Origin: Dyadobacter chenhuakuii
GTDB taxonomy: Bacteria > Bacteroidota > Bacteroidia > Cytophagales > Spirosomataceae
Direction: 5' to 3'
DNA length: 64,000 nt
Assembly (NCBI RefSeq): GCF_023821985.2
Contig: NZ_CP098805.1
Location: forward strand, 3,844,001-3,908,000
Positions 32,066 through 39,962 of the stretch are shown one piece after another (the stretch's first letter is position 1; every line of letters begins with the position of its first letter). Position numbers and translations under genes: made by a program. Under the pieces are notes generated by a model. It saw nothing but the letters and a program-made list of their open reading frames with translations. It was not told the origin of the DNA and did not search any database.

Positions 32066-32091
32066 TTCGGAAGAAATTTGGAGAAATGCAA
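32066..32091 (-). repeat. 26-bp block shared by both cassettes (A copy)
   Basis: This block is identical, base for base, to 55832-55857. On the minus strand it reads from TTGCATTTCTCC to TTTCTTCCGAA and ends 10 bases before R3. Its place directly upstream of the RNA leader suggests a promoter or regulator site, though it does not match TAnnTTTG; an alternative sigma factor is possible. The DNA beyond it (higher coordinates) differs between the loci. Confidence 0.7.
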
Positions 32092-32238
32092 ATGTTATGG
32101 CGGGGTACCTTGTAAATACATAGGTGATCTTATAAGCAATCGATATATACTGCTAAATAATTAAATTTTATAATTAGCTCTCTTAATAAATATTTATGTT
32201 GCTTTAAGCAAAACGGAAAATTAATTATTCCTTTACAA

Positions 32239-32379
32239 ATGACTCAGAAAGAGATCAGGAATTTCAGGAGTCTAGTAACCGAAACTTCAATTATACAGCA
32301 CAAGTTACGTTACATGATTGACAGAACAACCTGGGAGCAGTTGTCAAGAGTTATTTTTCCGGAAAACATTTTCGCATAA
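32239..32379 (+). CDS. Small hypothetical protein (46 aa)
   Basis: This frame of 46 residues starts MTQKEIRNFRSLVTETSII and is followed by LRYMIDRTTWEQLSRVIFP, with mixed charge and a helical look. No family is recognised. It lies 63 bases upstream of the DUF4145-like fragment in the same direction, within the A+T-rich stretch that begins next to cassette A. It could be a remnant of an acquired gene or a small partner of the following gene. Confidence 0.35.
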   Translation: MTQKEIRNFRSLVTETSIIQHKLRYMIDRTTWEQLSRVIFPENIFA

Positions 32380-32442
32380 TCTTGGTATTATAATAATTTT
32401 TAGAAATACGAATTTTATTACTTAACCACGAGATAATATCTT

Positions 32443-32919
32443 ATGAGCAAAAAAATCAATAATGTATTGATTGAAAGAGTAAACCATCTAATAGAACTGG
32501 CAAACAAGTCACTTGCAACTAAGTTTACAACAGAAGATAGTTTTCATTGGTATAATTGGGTTTCTCATGAATCCTTTTATGAATTTCAGACTGCATCTCA
32601 ATCATTTATATTAAATGTTTATGGTGAGAACAGCCCTTATCTCAGCCAATTCAAGCAGTCGATTGTAAATAATAAATACGAGCAGGTTTTGGCTGGCAAA
32701 GGCATTATAAATTCCATAAAAACTGAAATTGAGAATGGCTGGCTAGGAACGTTGAAGGGATTAATGTCCTCAGAAATTTTTAGTGACTTTCTGGAAATGT
32801 CTCAACATTTATTGGACGAAAACTACAAAGATCCAGCTGCTGTAATGATTGGGAGCGTCCTTGAAGAGCATTTACGGCAATTATCGCTAAAACATGGTAT
32901 TCCTATTAACGAAATGTGA
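32443..32919 (+). pseudogene. Probable 3'-truncated DUF4145-like protein
   Basis: This 158-residue frame has a helical N-terminal domain and ends with AAVMIGSVLEEHLRQLSLKHGIPINEM then a stop. In DUF4145-like proteins, often found with defence genes, the segment GSVLEEHLR is normally followed by a further C-terminal region carrying a conserved Arg-Asn-x-x-(A/G)-H motif; that part is missing here and is not found in other frames before the convergent DUF4180 gene. I infer loss of the 3' part by recombination. Base composition is visibly A+T-richer than the surrounding genes, a sign of acquisition. A natural short form cannot be excluded. Confidence 0.5.
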
Positions 32920-32980
32920 CGTCCGAACAACGACGTAGGGTTGAATTCAGGCTATCTACAATCCAAGATTTTTCCACCCT

Positions 32981-33343
32981 CTATACTTTCGCAAACCTCT
33001 CCAACGCCTCAGAAACGCCACCTAAAAAATTAACCCTCCCACCGCGGTTACTTTCCCTAATAAAATCCTGAATGCTCTTTCCGGAATATTTGTCAAAGTC
33101 GCCGATGATAGCCAGGCGCATTCGGTAGTTGGAGAATTTTTGAAGGATTTCTCCGGCGATGCCGGTTTTTAGGTCGAAGAAGGAGGATGTGATGTTTGCT
33201 TCGTCAAGGATAATGCTGTCAAAGCCTTGGTAATAAAGGTTTCCAAGCAAGTCCAGTCCATCTTCGGCTGTTTCGATAATCAGCTTGTCAGAAGTGACTT
33301 CTGCGATCTGGACTTCGCCCGCAGTATGGGATATAATGTTCAT
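32981..33343 (-). CDS. DUF4180 protein
   Basis: This 120-residue protein is taken from ATG 33343 (MNIISHTAGEVQIAEVTSD); the frame is open further upstream but the extension is basic and unlike the family. The sequence LIIETAEDGLDLLGNLYYQGFDSIILDEANITSSFFDLKTGIAGEILQKFSNYRMRLAIIGDF is characteristic of DUF4180, a small family of unknown function found across bacteria, often as a single gene. The Ile/Leu-rich strands and the IIGDF and SIQDFIRESNRG segments are well kept. It converges on the truncated gene at 32443-32919. Confidence 0.75.
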   Translation of the reverse strand: MNIISHTAGEVQIAEVTSDKLIIETAEDGLDLLGNLYYQGFDSIILDEANITSSFFDLKTGIAGEILQKFSNYRMRLAIIGDFDKYSGKSIQDFIRESNRGGRVNFLGGVSEALERFAKV

Positions 33344-33523
33344 TGTAATGTAAGATAGAAGTAATTGGGTCAAGCAAATTTTCGTCTTTTTGACCCAATT
33401 AACAAAACGTTTACACATTTAGGGATGCCTGCTCAGAGGGACAATCGCTGGTAATCGGTTGCTCCGCCCCTCCCCCTGGCGTGATAATTTACACACTCCT
33501 TTCTCACACTCACAAAATAACAA

Positions 33524-35329
33524 ATGCCCAGAAAGAACCCTGAACATGCGCGGATTGAGGATTATGGATTGATTGGAAACTTGAAAACTGTTGCCCTTGT
33601 ATCCGTGGAAGGCTCTATCGATTTCATGTGTTACCCCGCCTTCGATTCCCCAACTGTTTTTGCCAAATTACTGGATAATAAAAGTGGCGGCAGCTTCGGT
33701 ATTTATCCGCAAATGGATGGTTACAATACCAAGCAGCTTTACCTCCCGGCAACGGCAGTGCTGCTTACCCGCTTTTTCTCAGAATACGGGATCGCGGAAG
33801 TGACTGACTATATGCCGGTTAACGACCAGATGGACAAGTCAAATGCAATCGTTCGGCAGGTAAAAACGGTGCGTGGCAACATCACTTTTCAGGCGAAATG
33901 TGAGCCTGCTTTTGATTACGCCGGCGCTTCGCACACTTGCGAAATGCGTGATGACGGTGTTTATTTCAAAGCAAATGATAAGGATGGGACAGTCATGCGC
34001 CTGATAGCGGATGTTCCGTTACAGATCAGGAAAAATGCAGGTTATGCGGAATTTACGCTTGAACAGGGAAACACGGCTTATCTTGTGCTGGAATGTGGCA
34101 AAACGCAGGTGGAGGATGAAAATCCAATTGATGTCTATAAAAAAGATACTTACCAGGATACGGTTGATTTCTGGCGGAACTGGTCCAAGAAATCGACTTA
34201 TAAAGGTCGCTGGACGGGTGCCGTGAACCGTTCGGCTATTACGCTCAAACTGCTCACTTCCCGCGAGCAGGGTTCCATGGTGGCTGCCCCGACGTTCAGC
34301 TTGCCGGAAGTGATCGGCGGCGGGCGAAATTGGGATTACCGCTTTATGTGGATCAGGGACGCGGCATTTACGATGTACGCATTCCTCCGGCTCGGTTATA
34401 CCGATGAGGCCACGGCTTTTCTGGAATGGATTCACGACCGTGCCCAGGAAGACAAGCTTTACCTCATGTATACGATCGATGGCGGCCATGATATGGAAGA
34501 AAAGGAGCTGGAACATTTGAGCGGCTACCAAAACTCAAAACCCGTAAGAATCGGCAACGGGGCGCAGGACCAGTATCAGCTGGATATTTACGGGGAACTG
34601 ATCGACACCATCTACATTTATAACAAACAGCATACTGCGATCACGTTTGAATTTTGGGAAACCATTGTGAAGCAGGTTAATGTGGTTACCAAGCAGTGGA
34701 AAACGGCCGATCACGGAATCTGGGAGATCAGGAACACCGAAAAACATTTTCTGCACAGCAGGCTTATGTGTTGGGTAGCGATGGACCGCGCAATAAAGAT
34801 CGGCCAGCACCGCTCATTCCCTTTCCCGGAACAGGATTGGAAAAAAGTGCGTGACGAAATTTATACTGACATTTATGAAAATTTCTGGAATGATGAAATC
34901 GGTGCGTGGGTCCAGCATAAGGGCGCGAAAACGGTGGACGCCAGCGTGTTGCTCATGTCGCTGATGCATTTTATCTCTCCTTACGAGCCGCGCTGGCTGT
35001 CTACATTAAAGGTCGTGGAAGAACAGCTGGGTGTTGACGTACTTCTATATCGATACAAAAACGGCGAAACATCATTCGACGGCCTTGAAGGTGAAGAAGG
35101 CACATTTAACATGTGCTCCTTCTGGTATATTGAATCCCTCGCCAAAAGCGGGGAAGTCGCAAAAGCGCTCGATAGTTTTGAAAAAATGATAGGTTATGCC
35201 AATCACCTGGGACTGTTTAGCGAACAAATCGGCCACAAAGCCGAGCACCTGGGCAATTTCCCACAAGCATTCACGCACCTGGCTTTAATCAGTGCGGCAT
35301 TGGAGATTGATAAGAAGTTGGATAGATAG
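33524..35329 (+). CDS. Glycoside hydrolase family 15 protein (glucoamylase/trehalase-like)
   Basis: This 601-residue cytoplasmic protein (no signal peptide) opens with the N-terminal beta-domain motif RIEDYGLIGNLKTVALVSVEGSIDF and continues into an (alpha/alpha)6 barrel with GGGRNWDYRFMWIRDAAFTMYAF, the typical substrate-binding WDYRxxWxRD block, and GNGAQDQYQLDIYGE, WEIR and a C-terminal EEGTFNMCSFW carrying the likely catalytic Glu. Members hydrolyse alpha-glucosidic bonds in maltooligosaccharides or trehalose. It appears as a single gene with no trehalose-synthesis neighbours. Confidence 0.85.
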   Translation: MPRKNPEHARIEDYGLIGNLKTVALVSVEGSIDFMCYPAFDSPTVFAKLLDNKSGGSFGIYPQMDGYNTKQLYLPATAVLLTRFFSEYGIAEVTDYMPVNDQMDKSNAIVRQVKTVRGNITFQAKCEPAFDYAGASHTCEMRDDGVYFKANDKDGTVMRLIADVPLQIRKNAGYAEFTLEQGNTAYLVLECGKTQVEDENPIDVYKKDTYQDTVDFWRNWSKKSTYKGRWTGAVNRSAITLKLLTSREQGSMVAAPTFSLPEVIGGGRNWDYRFMWIRDAAFTMYAFLRLGYTDEATAFLEWIHDRAQEDKLYLMYTIDGGHDMEEKELEHLSGYQNSKPVRIGNGAQDQYQLDIYGELIDTIYIYNKQHTAITFEFWETIVKQVNVVTKQWKTADHGIWEIRNTEKHFLHSRLMCWVAMDRAIKIGQHRSFPFPEQDWKKVRDEIYTDIYENFWNDEIGAWVQHKGAKTVDASVLLMSLMHFISPYEPRWLSTLKVVEEQLGVDVLLYRYKNGETSFDGLEGEEGTFNMCSFWYIESLAKSGEVAKALDSFEKMIGYANHLGLFSEQIGHKAEHLGNFPQAFTHLALISAALEIDKKLDR

Positions 35330-35511
35330 CTTTGTGTTGTTCGCCTCTATGGTTTCGGCATATTATCCGGTGGATTTTTTGTCCAGATATGAACGCGAAA
35401 TTGTGCGTTTTTGAACATCTTGAATTTATAAATATGGCTTTTTGGCGTTCTGATCACACTTTCGTTACTGGTAAGGTATTTGTCTGACATTTACATAACT
35501 AATACCAGACA

Positions 35512-35838
35512 ATGAAAGGAACTTACCTCGGAGAATTTGAAGAAGTGGTTTTACTGGCCGTTGCCATAAGGACGGGTGATGCTTATGGCGCCGCTGTGGT
35601 AAACGAAATTGAGCAGCAGCTCGGACGGACAGTTAACCTGGGCGCTGTGCACACTGCCCTGCACCGGCTTGAAGAAAAGGCGCTTGTGAAGTCCGAAATG
35701 GGTGGTGCCACAGGTGAGCGGGGCGGAAGGAGCAAGCGGCTTTATGTGGTAACGGCAACCGGCCGGCGCGCATTGGAAGAAATCAGGCAGCTTCGCAACC
35801 AAATGTGGGACACCATTCCAAAAATAGCCTGGTCATGA
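35512..35838 (+). CDS. PadR-family transcriptional regulator
   Basis: This 108-residue winged-helix protein (LGEFEEVVLLAVAIRTGDAYGAAVVNEIEQ, TVNLGAVHTALHRLEEKALVKS, RGGRSKRLYVVTATGRRAL) is of the short PadR type. It probably represses its own operon; the region just upstream of its ATG has a TGT-CTG-ACA dyad and a pair of GGTATT/AATACC arms that could be its operator. The stop overlaps the following permease start by 4 bases, the standard arrangement in Cytophagales where a PadR gene precedes a long FtsX-type permease. Confidence 0.88.
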   Translation: MKGTYLGEFEEVVLLAVAIRTGDAYGAAVVNEIEQQLGRTVNLGAVHTALHRLEEKALVKSEMGGATGERGGRSKRLYVVTATGRRALEEIRQLRNQMWDTIPKIAWS

Positions 35839-38477
35839 GCGCTTCCAAACCTGCCAGTAAAGTCCCGCCACGCTGGGCAACATGGCTGCTGCAATTGTTC
35901 TGCCCTGCGCACCTGGCCAATGAAATGGAAGGTGATTTATATGAGCTGTTCCAGCAACGGATTCAGGCAATAGGCTTGCGTGAGGCCAGGCGGCGCTACG
36001 TTATGGATGTATTTAGCCTGTTGCGGCCTTCACTCATGAGAGATAAATCAACCCAATATCCAAACCCAAGCCATACAGATATGCTGCAAAACTACATGAA
36101 GATCGGCTTTCGCAATCTTGCAAAAAATCGTACTTATTCCGGCATCAACATTGTTGGCCTGTCCATCGGGATGACAACGGCCATCCTGATCGGCCTTTGG
36201 ATGTGGGATGAGCTTTCCTACAACAAATATCATCAACATTATGACCGCATTGCCCGCGTGATGCAGCATCAGACTTATAACGGGATTACCAATACTTTTC
36301 CTGCCACTCCCCTGCCCATGCGAGCTGCTTTACAAAGTGAGCATGCTAGCGATTTCACGTATATCGCATCTTCGTCATGGACTGAGGACCATATTTTAAC
36401 ATCTGGCGAAAAGAAAATTTCCAGAAAGGGCAATTGCGTTGAGCCCGATTTTCCGTTTATGATGTCGCTGCGGATGATCAAAGGCACAGCCAGCGGTCTT
36501 GATAACCCGGCTTCGGCATTACTCTCCGAATCAGTTGCCGAAGCTTTGTTTGGCGAGGAAGACCCAATCAACAAAACAATAAAGGTTGACAACAAAGATT
36601 ACTTCAAAATTACCGGCATTTATGAAGACCTTCCTTACGGGACGGAATTCCATGATGTGACATTCCTACTGCCCTGGAAGCACTTTCTGGAGGAAACACC
36701 CTGGGTAAAACGCTCGGAAACCAATTGGGGAAATAATTCTTTCCTCTTGCTGGCACAAATCGCGCCGAACACAAGCTTCGACCAGATCAACGCAAAAATT
36801 GAAAATATCAAAGCCCGTCATGCAAAAGAAGAAGCCAGGTTTAGTCCCAAAGCATTTCTTCACCCAATGAGCCGCTGGCATTTGTATTCCGAGTGGGAAA
36901 ATGGCGTGCCGGTCCGCGGACGGATACAATTTGTATGGCTGTTTGGAATCATTGGCGCATTTGTGCTGATGCTGGCCTGTATCAACTTCATGAACCTGTC
37001 CACTGCCCGGTCGCAAAAGAGGGCCAAGGAAGTCGGCATTCGCAAGGCAGTGGGCTCCCTGCGTAGCCAGCTGGTGGCACAGTTCCTTGGAGAATCGGTG
37101 ATGGTCGCAATATTTGCATTCATTCTGGCTTTGCTATTGGTACAGTTGCTATTGCCTTGGTTCAACCAGATTTCCGATAAGCAAATTACATTTCCGTGGA
37201 CAGATCGGACAAGCTGGATTATTGGTCTGGGTTTTACGCTCATGATCGGTATTCTAGCTGGCAGTTACCCCGCAATCTATTTGTCTAGTTTTCGTCCGAT
37301 CAAAGTCCTTAAAGGTGCCGGTTCGTCCTTGCAGGTCCAGGCAGGTCGTTTTGCGGCCTTACCGCGTCAAACGCTGGTTATTGTCCAGTTTACAGTTTCT
37401 ATCACGCTGCTAATCGGCACTTTGGTTGTGCTTCGCCAGATTCAGTATGCCAAAGACAGACCGGTGGGTTTCGATCGTTCGGGATTACTGTCCGTTGAAA
37501 TAAAAACCCCGGATCTGCAAGCACATTCACAGCCGCTCCGAGATGAATTACTCCAAACCGGTGCTGCTATCGATATTTCTAAATCTTCGAGTCCGACTTC
37601 GGAGGTCTGGAGCAGCGATGCAAGTTTCAACTGGACCGGCAAAGATCCCGACCAGCTTGGTGATCTGGGAACTGTTGGTGTCACCCACGATTATGGTAAA
37701 ACTGTTAACTGGAAAATCAAGCAGGGACGTGACTTTTCGCGCGCTTTTTCTACCGACAGCGTTGGCATGGTGATTAATGAAAGTGCAGTCAAATTTATGG
37801 GACTCAAAGAAGCCGTCGGAACCCGCGTGCAATGGAATGGAGATCAGTATACCATTATCGGCGTGATTCATGATGTGGTTACCGGTTCGCCGTTTATGTC
37901 TATCCAGCCCACCGTTTTTATGCTGAAAGAAGACTGGACTTCCTTCATTCACATCAGGCTTAATCCGGCTATTCCGACTCGGGAGGCACTTTCAAAGCTT
38001 GAACCTGCTTTCAAAAAACATAATCCCGGAAGCCCTTTTGAATATAAATTTGCCAGTGATGAATATAACCGGAAGTTCCAGGCGGAAGAGCGAATCGGGC
38101 AGCTCTCGACAACTTTTGCGTCTTTGGCAATTTTTATTAGTTGCCTCGGTCTTTTTGGCTTAGCTACGTTCTTTGCCGAACAACGCCAGAAAGAGATAGG
38201 TATCCGAAAAGTCCTTGGCGCTTCCGTGGCTAACTTATGGCAACTGCTTTCCAAAGATTTCCTGACCCTGGTAATGATATCCTGCCTGCTGGCGACACCC
38301 ATCGCATATTATCTCATGCACGACTGGCTGCAACAATACACTTATCAAACAGCATTATCCTGGTGGATTTTTGCAGCAGCCATTGCAGGCGCTTTTGTCA
38401 TCACCCTCGCCACAGTCAGTTTTCAGGCGGTGAAGGCTGCCATTTTGAATCCGGTGAATAGTTTGAAGAATGAATAA
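35835..38477 (+). CDS. FtsX/MacB-like ABC transporter permease with N-terminal prefix domain
   Basis: This is an 880-residue protein from ATG 35835 (overlap ATGA with the PadR stop). An N-terminal soluble segment of about 75 residues (PPRWATWLLQLFCPAHLANEMEGDLYELF) is the permease prefix domain, followed by two repeats of membrane span, large periplasmic MacB-type domain and three-span FtsX bundle (SQKRAKEVGIRKAVGS and FAEQRQKEIGIRKVLGAS before the two bundles). No ATPase is encoded next to it. Such permeases probably act in envelope stress or export with a shared ATPase, controlled by the PadR protein. Confidence 0.85.
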   Translation: MSASKPASKVPPRWATWLLQLFCPAHLANEMEGDLYELFQQRIQAIGLREARRRYVMDVFSLLRPSLMRDKSTQYPNPSHTDMLQNYMKIGFRNLAKNRTYSGINIVGLSIGMTTAILIGLWMWDELSYNKYHQHYDRIARVMQHQTYNGITNTFPATPLPMRAALQSEHASDFTYIASSSWTEDHILTSGEKKISRKGNCVEPDFPFMMSLRMIKGTASGLDNPASALLSESVAEALFGEEDPINKTIKVDNKDYFKITGIYEDLPYGTEFHDVTFLLPWKHFLEETPWVKRSETNWGNNSFLLLAQIAPNTSFDQINAKIENIKARHAKEEARFSPKAFLHPMSRWHLYSEWENGVPVRGRIQFVWLFGIIGAFVLMLACINFMNLSTARSQKRAKEVGIRKAVGSLRSQLVAQFLGESVMVAIFAFILALLLVQLLLPWFNQISDKQITFPWTDRTSWIIGLGFTLMIGILAGSYPAIYLSSFRPIKVLKGAGSSLQVQAGRFAALPRQTLVIVQFTVSITLLIGTLVVLRQIQYAKDRPVGFDRSGLLSVEIKTPDLQAHSQPLRDELLQTGAAIDISKSSSPTSEVWSSDASFNWTGKDPDQLGDLGTVGVTHDYGKTVNWKIKQGRDFSRAFSTDSVGMVINESAVKFMGLKEAVGTRVQWNGDQYTIIGVIHDVVTGSPFMSIQPTVFMLKEDWTSFIHIRLNPAIPTREALSKLEPAFKKHNPGSPFEYKFASDEYNRKFQAEERIGQLSTTFASLAIFISCLGLFGLATFFAEQRQKEIGIRKVLGASVANLWQLLSKDFLTLVMISCLLATPIAYYLMHDWLQQYTYQTALSWWIFAAAIAGAFVITLATVSFQAVKAAILNPVNSLKNE

Positions 38478-38592
38478 CAGTTAAATGTGCGTTGCGAATA
38501 AATTATCATCATTAGAACAAAAACTTGTATTTCAATAAGAAATATCTTTACTTCATGCCGTATGTCACCGTTTGCCTATTCCTCTATCTTTT

Positions 38593-39948
38593 ATGAAAAA
38601 GTTGCTTTACGTGTTCATCATGTCGGTTTGCCTGCTTATAGGCTGTAAGAAGGATTCCCCGGTTCTTGAAATTGCACCACAACCTGGTCCGACTGCCGAA
38701 GGAAAAATGATAGCAGCGACTGAGCTGTTGAAAGGTCTCAGGGTTAAAGGGTCCGAAAAAATCACTTTCGATTCGCTGCATAATGCTTACCTGGTAAGTT
38801 TTCCGCAGACATATAATGCTTCACAGGCTGAGGTTACGTTTTCTATGAAACCAGGGGTTCGGTTGAAGTACGAGACGAACGACCTGACAACGGACAGCGT
38901 CATCACCTATAATTTTCAACGTACGTCCCCGCTGTATTTAACTTTGCAGGATCTGGCGGACAACGATTTTTCTAATCCATATATTTATTTTAATTTTTCC
39001 GGAACCCCTGATATTGAGTTACTTCAAAAAGAAATTGCCGTTAATGCGGATGCGATCAAGCTGCCTTTTAAATTCAATGTTAAGGAAGGAAGTTCGCCTG
39101 CTGCGCCCAATTTCAATGGCCCCTTTGTTAAAGTTACTGATAAAAAAACCGGCCTTTCCGAGGAAGCAGCCTTTTATGTGGAAGACCCGAGCATTTATCT
39201 GGCAAATACACTGGAACTAACGACCAACGCCCCGCTGACTTTTGAAATCAAATTCTTCAATCAAAACCCTGTTGTTTTCGAGGGGATCCGATTTAAACGC
39301 GCCTTGCCAACCGTCCGTGCTTTTACTTATTTTCCATTCCAATACACACGCCAGGATACCATTAAGGCAATGGGCGGCTTCTTTTTACCAACTGAAAAAT
39401 ACACAATGACCATCTCCGGCGTTTCCCTGCCAGCCCCGGTTACGCTGCCTGTCCGCATGCATGACGTACACACATTAATGCGCGACAAAATTCCCGCTAA
39501 TTTGCCCGACGGGTCCTATCTGCTCTCTTTTTATGAGAAAGACCAGTTGCTGGGAAAGGGGGCCGTTCATCTGGGCAAGGCGGATGAAAAATCTCTCGAA
39601 TCCATTTGGAAAGGCGATCTGAATCAAAGTCTTGACAGGAATGTCGAGCAGCTTTCTTTTAGCAAGGGCGACGTTTTCTATGCCAAGCCGTCACCGCTGA
39701 TGTTCACATATCCCCGGGTTAATTTTGATGTAAACCACCTTCCGCGTCTCCGCCTCAAATCTTCCGAAAAGACAATCGACCTAGTTCCCGAACTGGCGGT
39801 GTACAACTGGGGGGCTGCCGGTGTCAATTTTGCGGTTGGGAAATACACGATCCCTGCAAATCTGCCCTCCGGCACATATACTGTGACTGGCATTTATCCG
39901 GACAAAACAGTTTCAAAACCCTATTGGTCCAGCATTAAAGTCAAATAG
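38593..39948 (+). CDS. Lipoprotein of unknown function (451 aa)
   Basis: Starting at ATG 38593, the signal (KKLLYVFIMSVCLLIGC) ends in a lipobox with Cys at about residue 18, followed by KKDSP. The mature protein appears to be made of several immunoglobulin-like beta-sandwich units with strands such as YLVSFPQTYNASQAEVTFS and YTMTISGVSLPAPVTLPV. No enzyme motif or named family is recognised. It is a monocistronic gene between the permease and the end of the oxidoreductase operon on the other strand. Role as a surface or periplasmic binding lipoprotein is a guess from architecture only. Confidence 0.6.
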   Translation: MKKLLYVFIMSVCLLIGCKKDSPVLEIAPQPGPTAEGKMIAATELLKGLRVKGSEKITFDSLHNAYLVSFPQTYNASQAEVTFSMKPGVRLKYETNDLTTDSVITYNFQRTSPLYLTLQDLADNDFSNPYIYFNFSGTPDIELLQKEIAVNADAIKLPFKFNVKEGSSPAAPNFNGPFVKVTDKKTGLSEEAAFYVEDPSIYLANTLELTTNAPLTFEIKFFNQNPVVFEGIRFKRALPTVRAFTYFPFQYTRQDTIKAMGGFFLPTEKYTMTISGVSLPAPVTLPVRMHDVHTLMRDKIPANLPDGSYLLSFYEKDQLLGKGAVHLGKADEKSLESIWKGDLNQSLDRNVEQLSFSKGDVFYAKPSPLMFTYPRVNFDVNHLPRLRLKSSEKTIDLVPELAVYNWGAAGVNFAVGKYTIPANLPSGTYTVTGIYPDKTVSKPYWSSIKVK

Positions 39949-39962
39949 CTCAGAGAGCCGAC

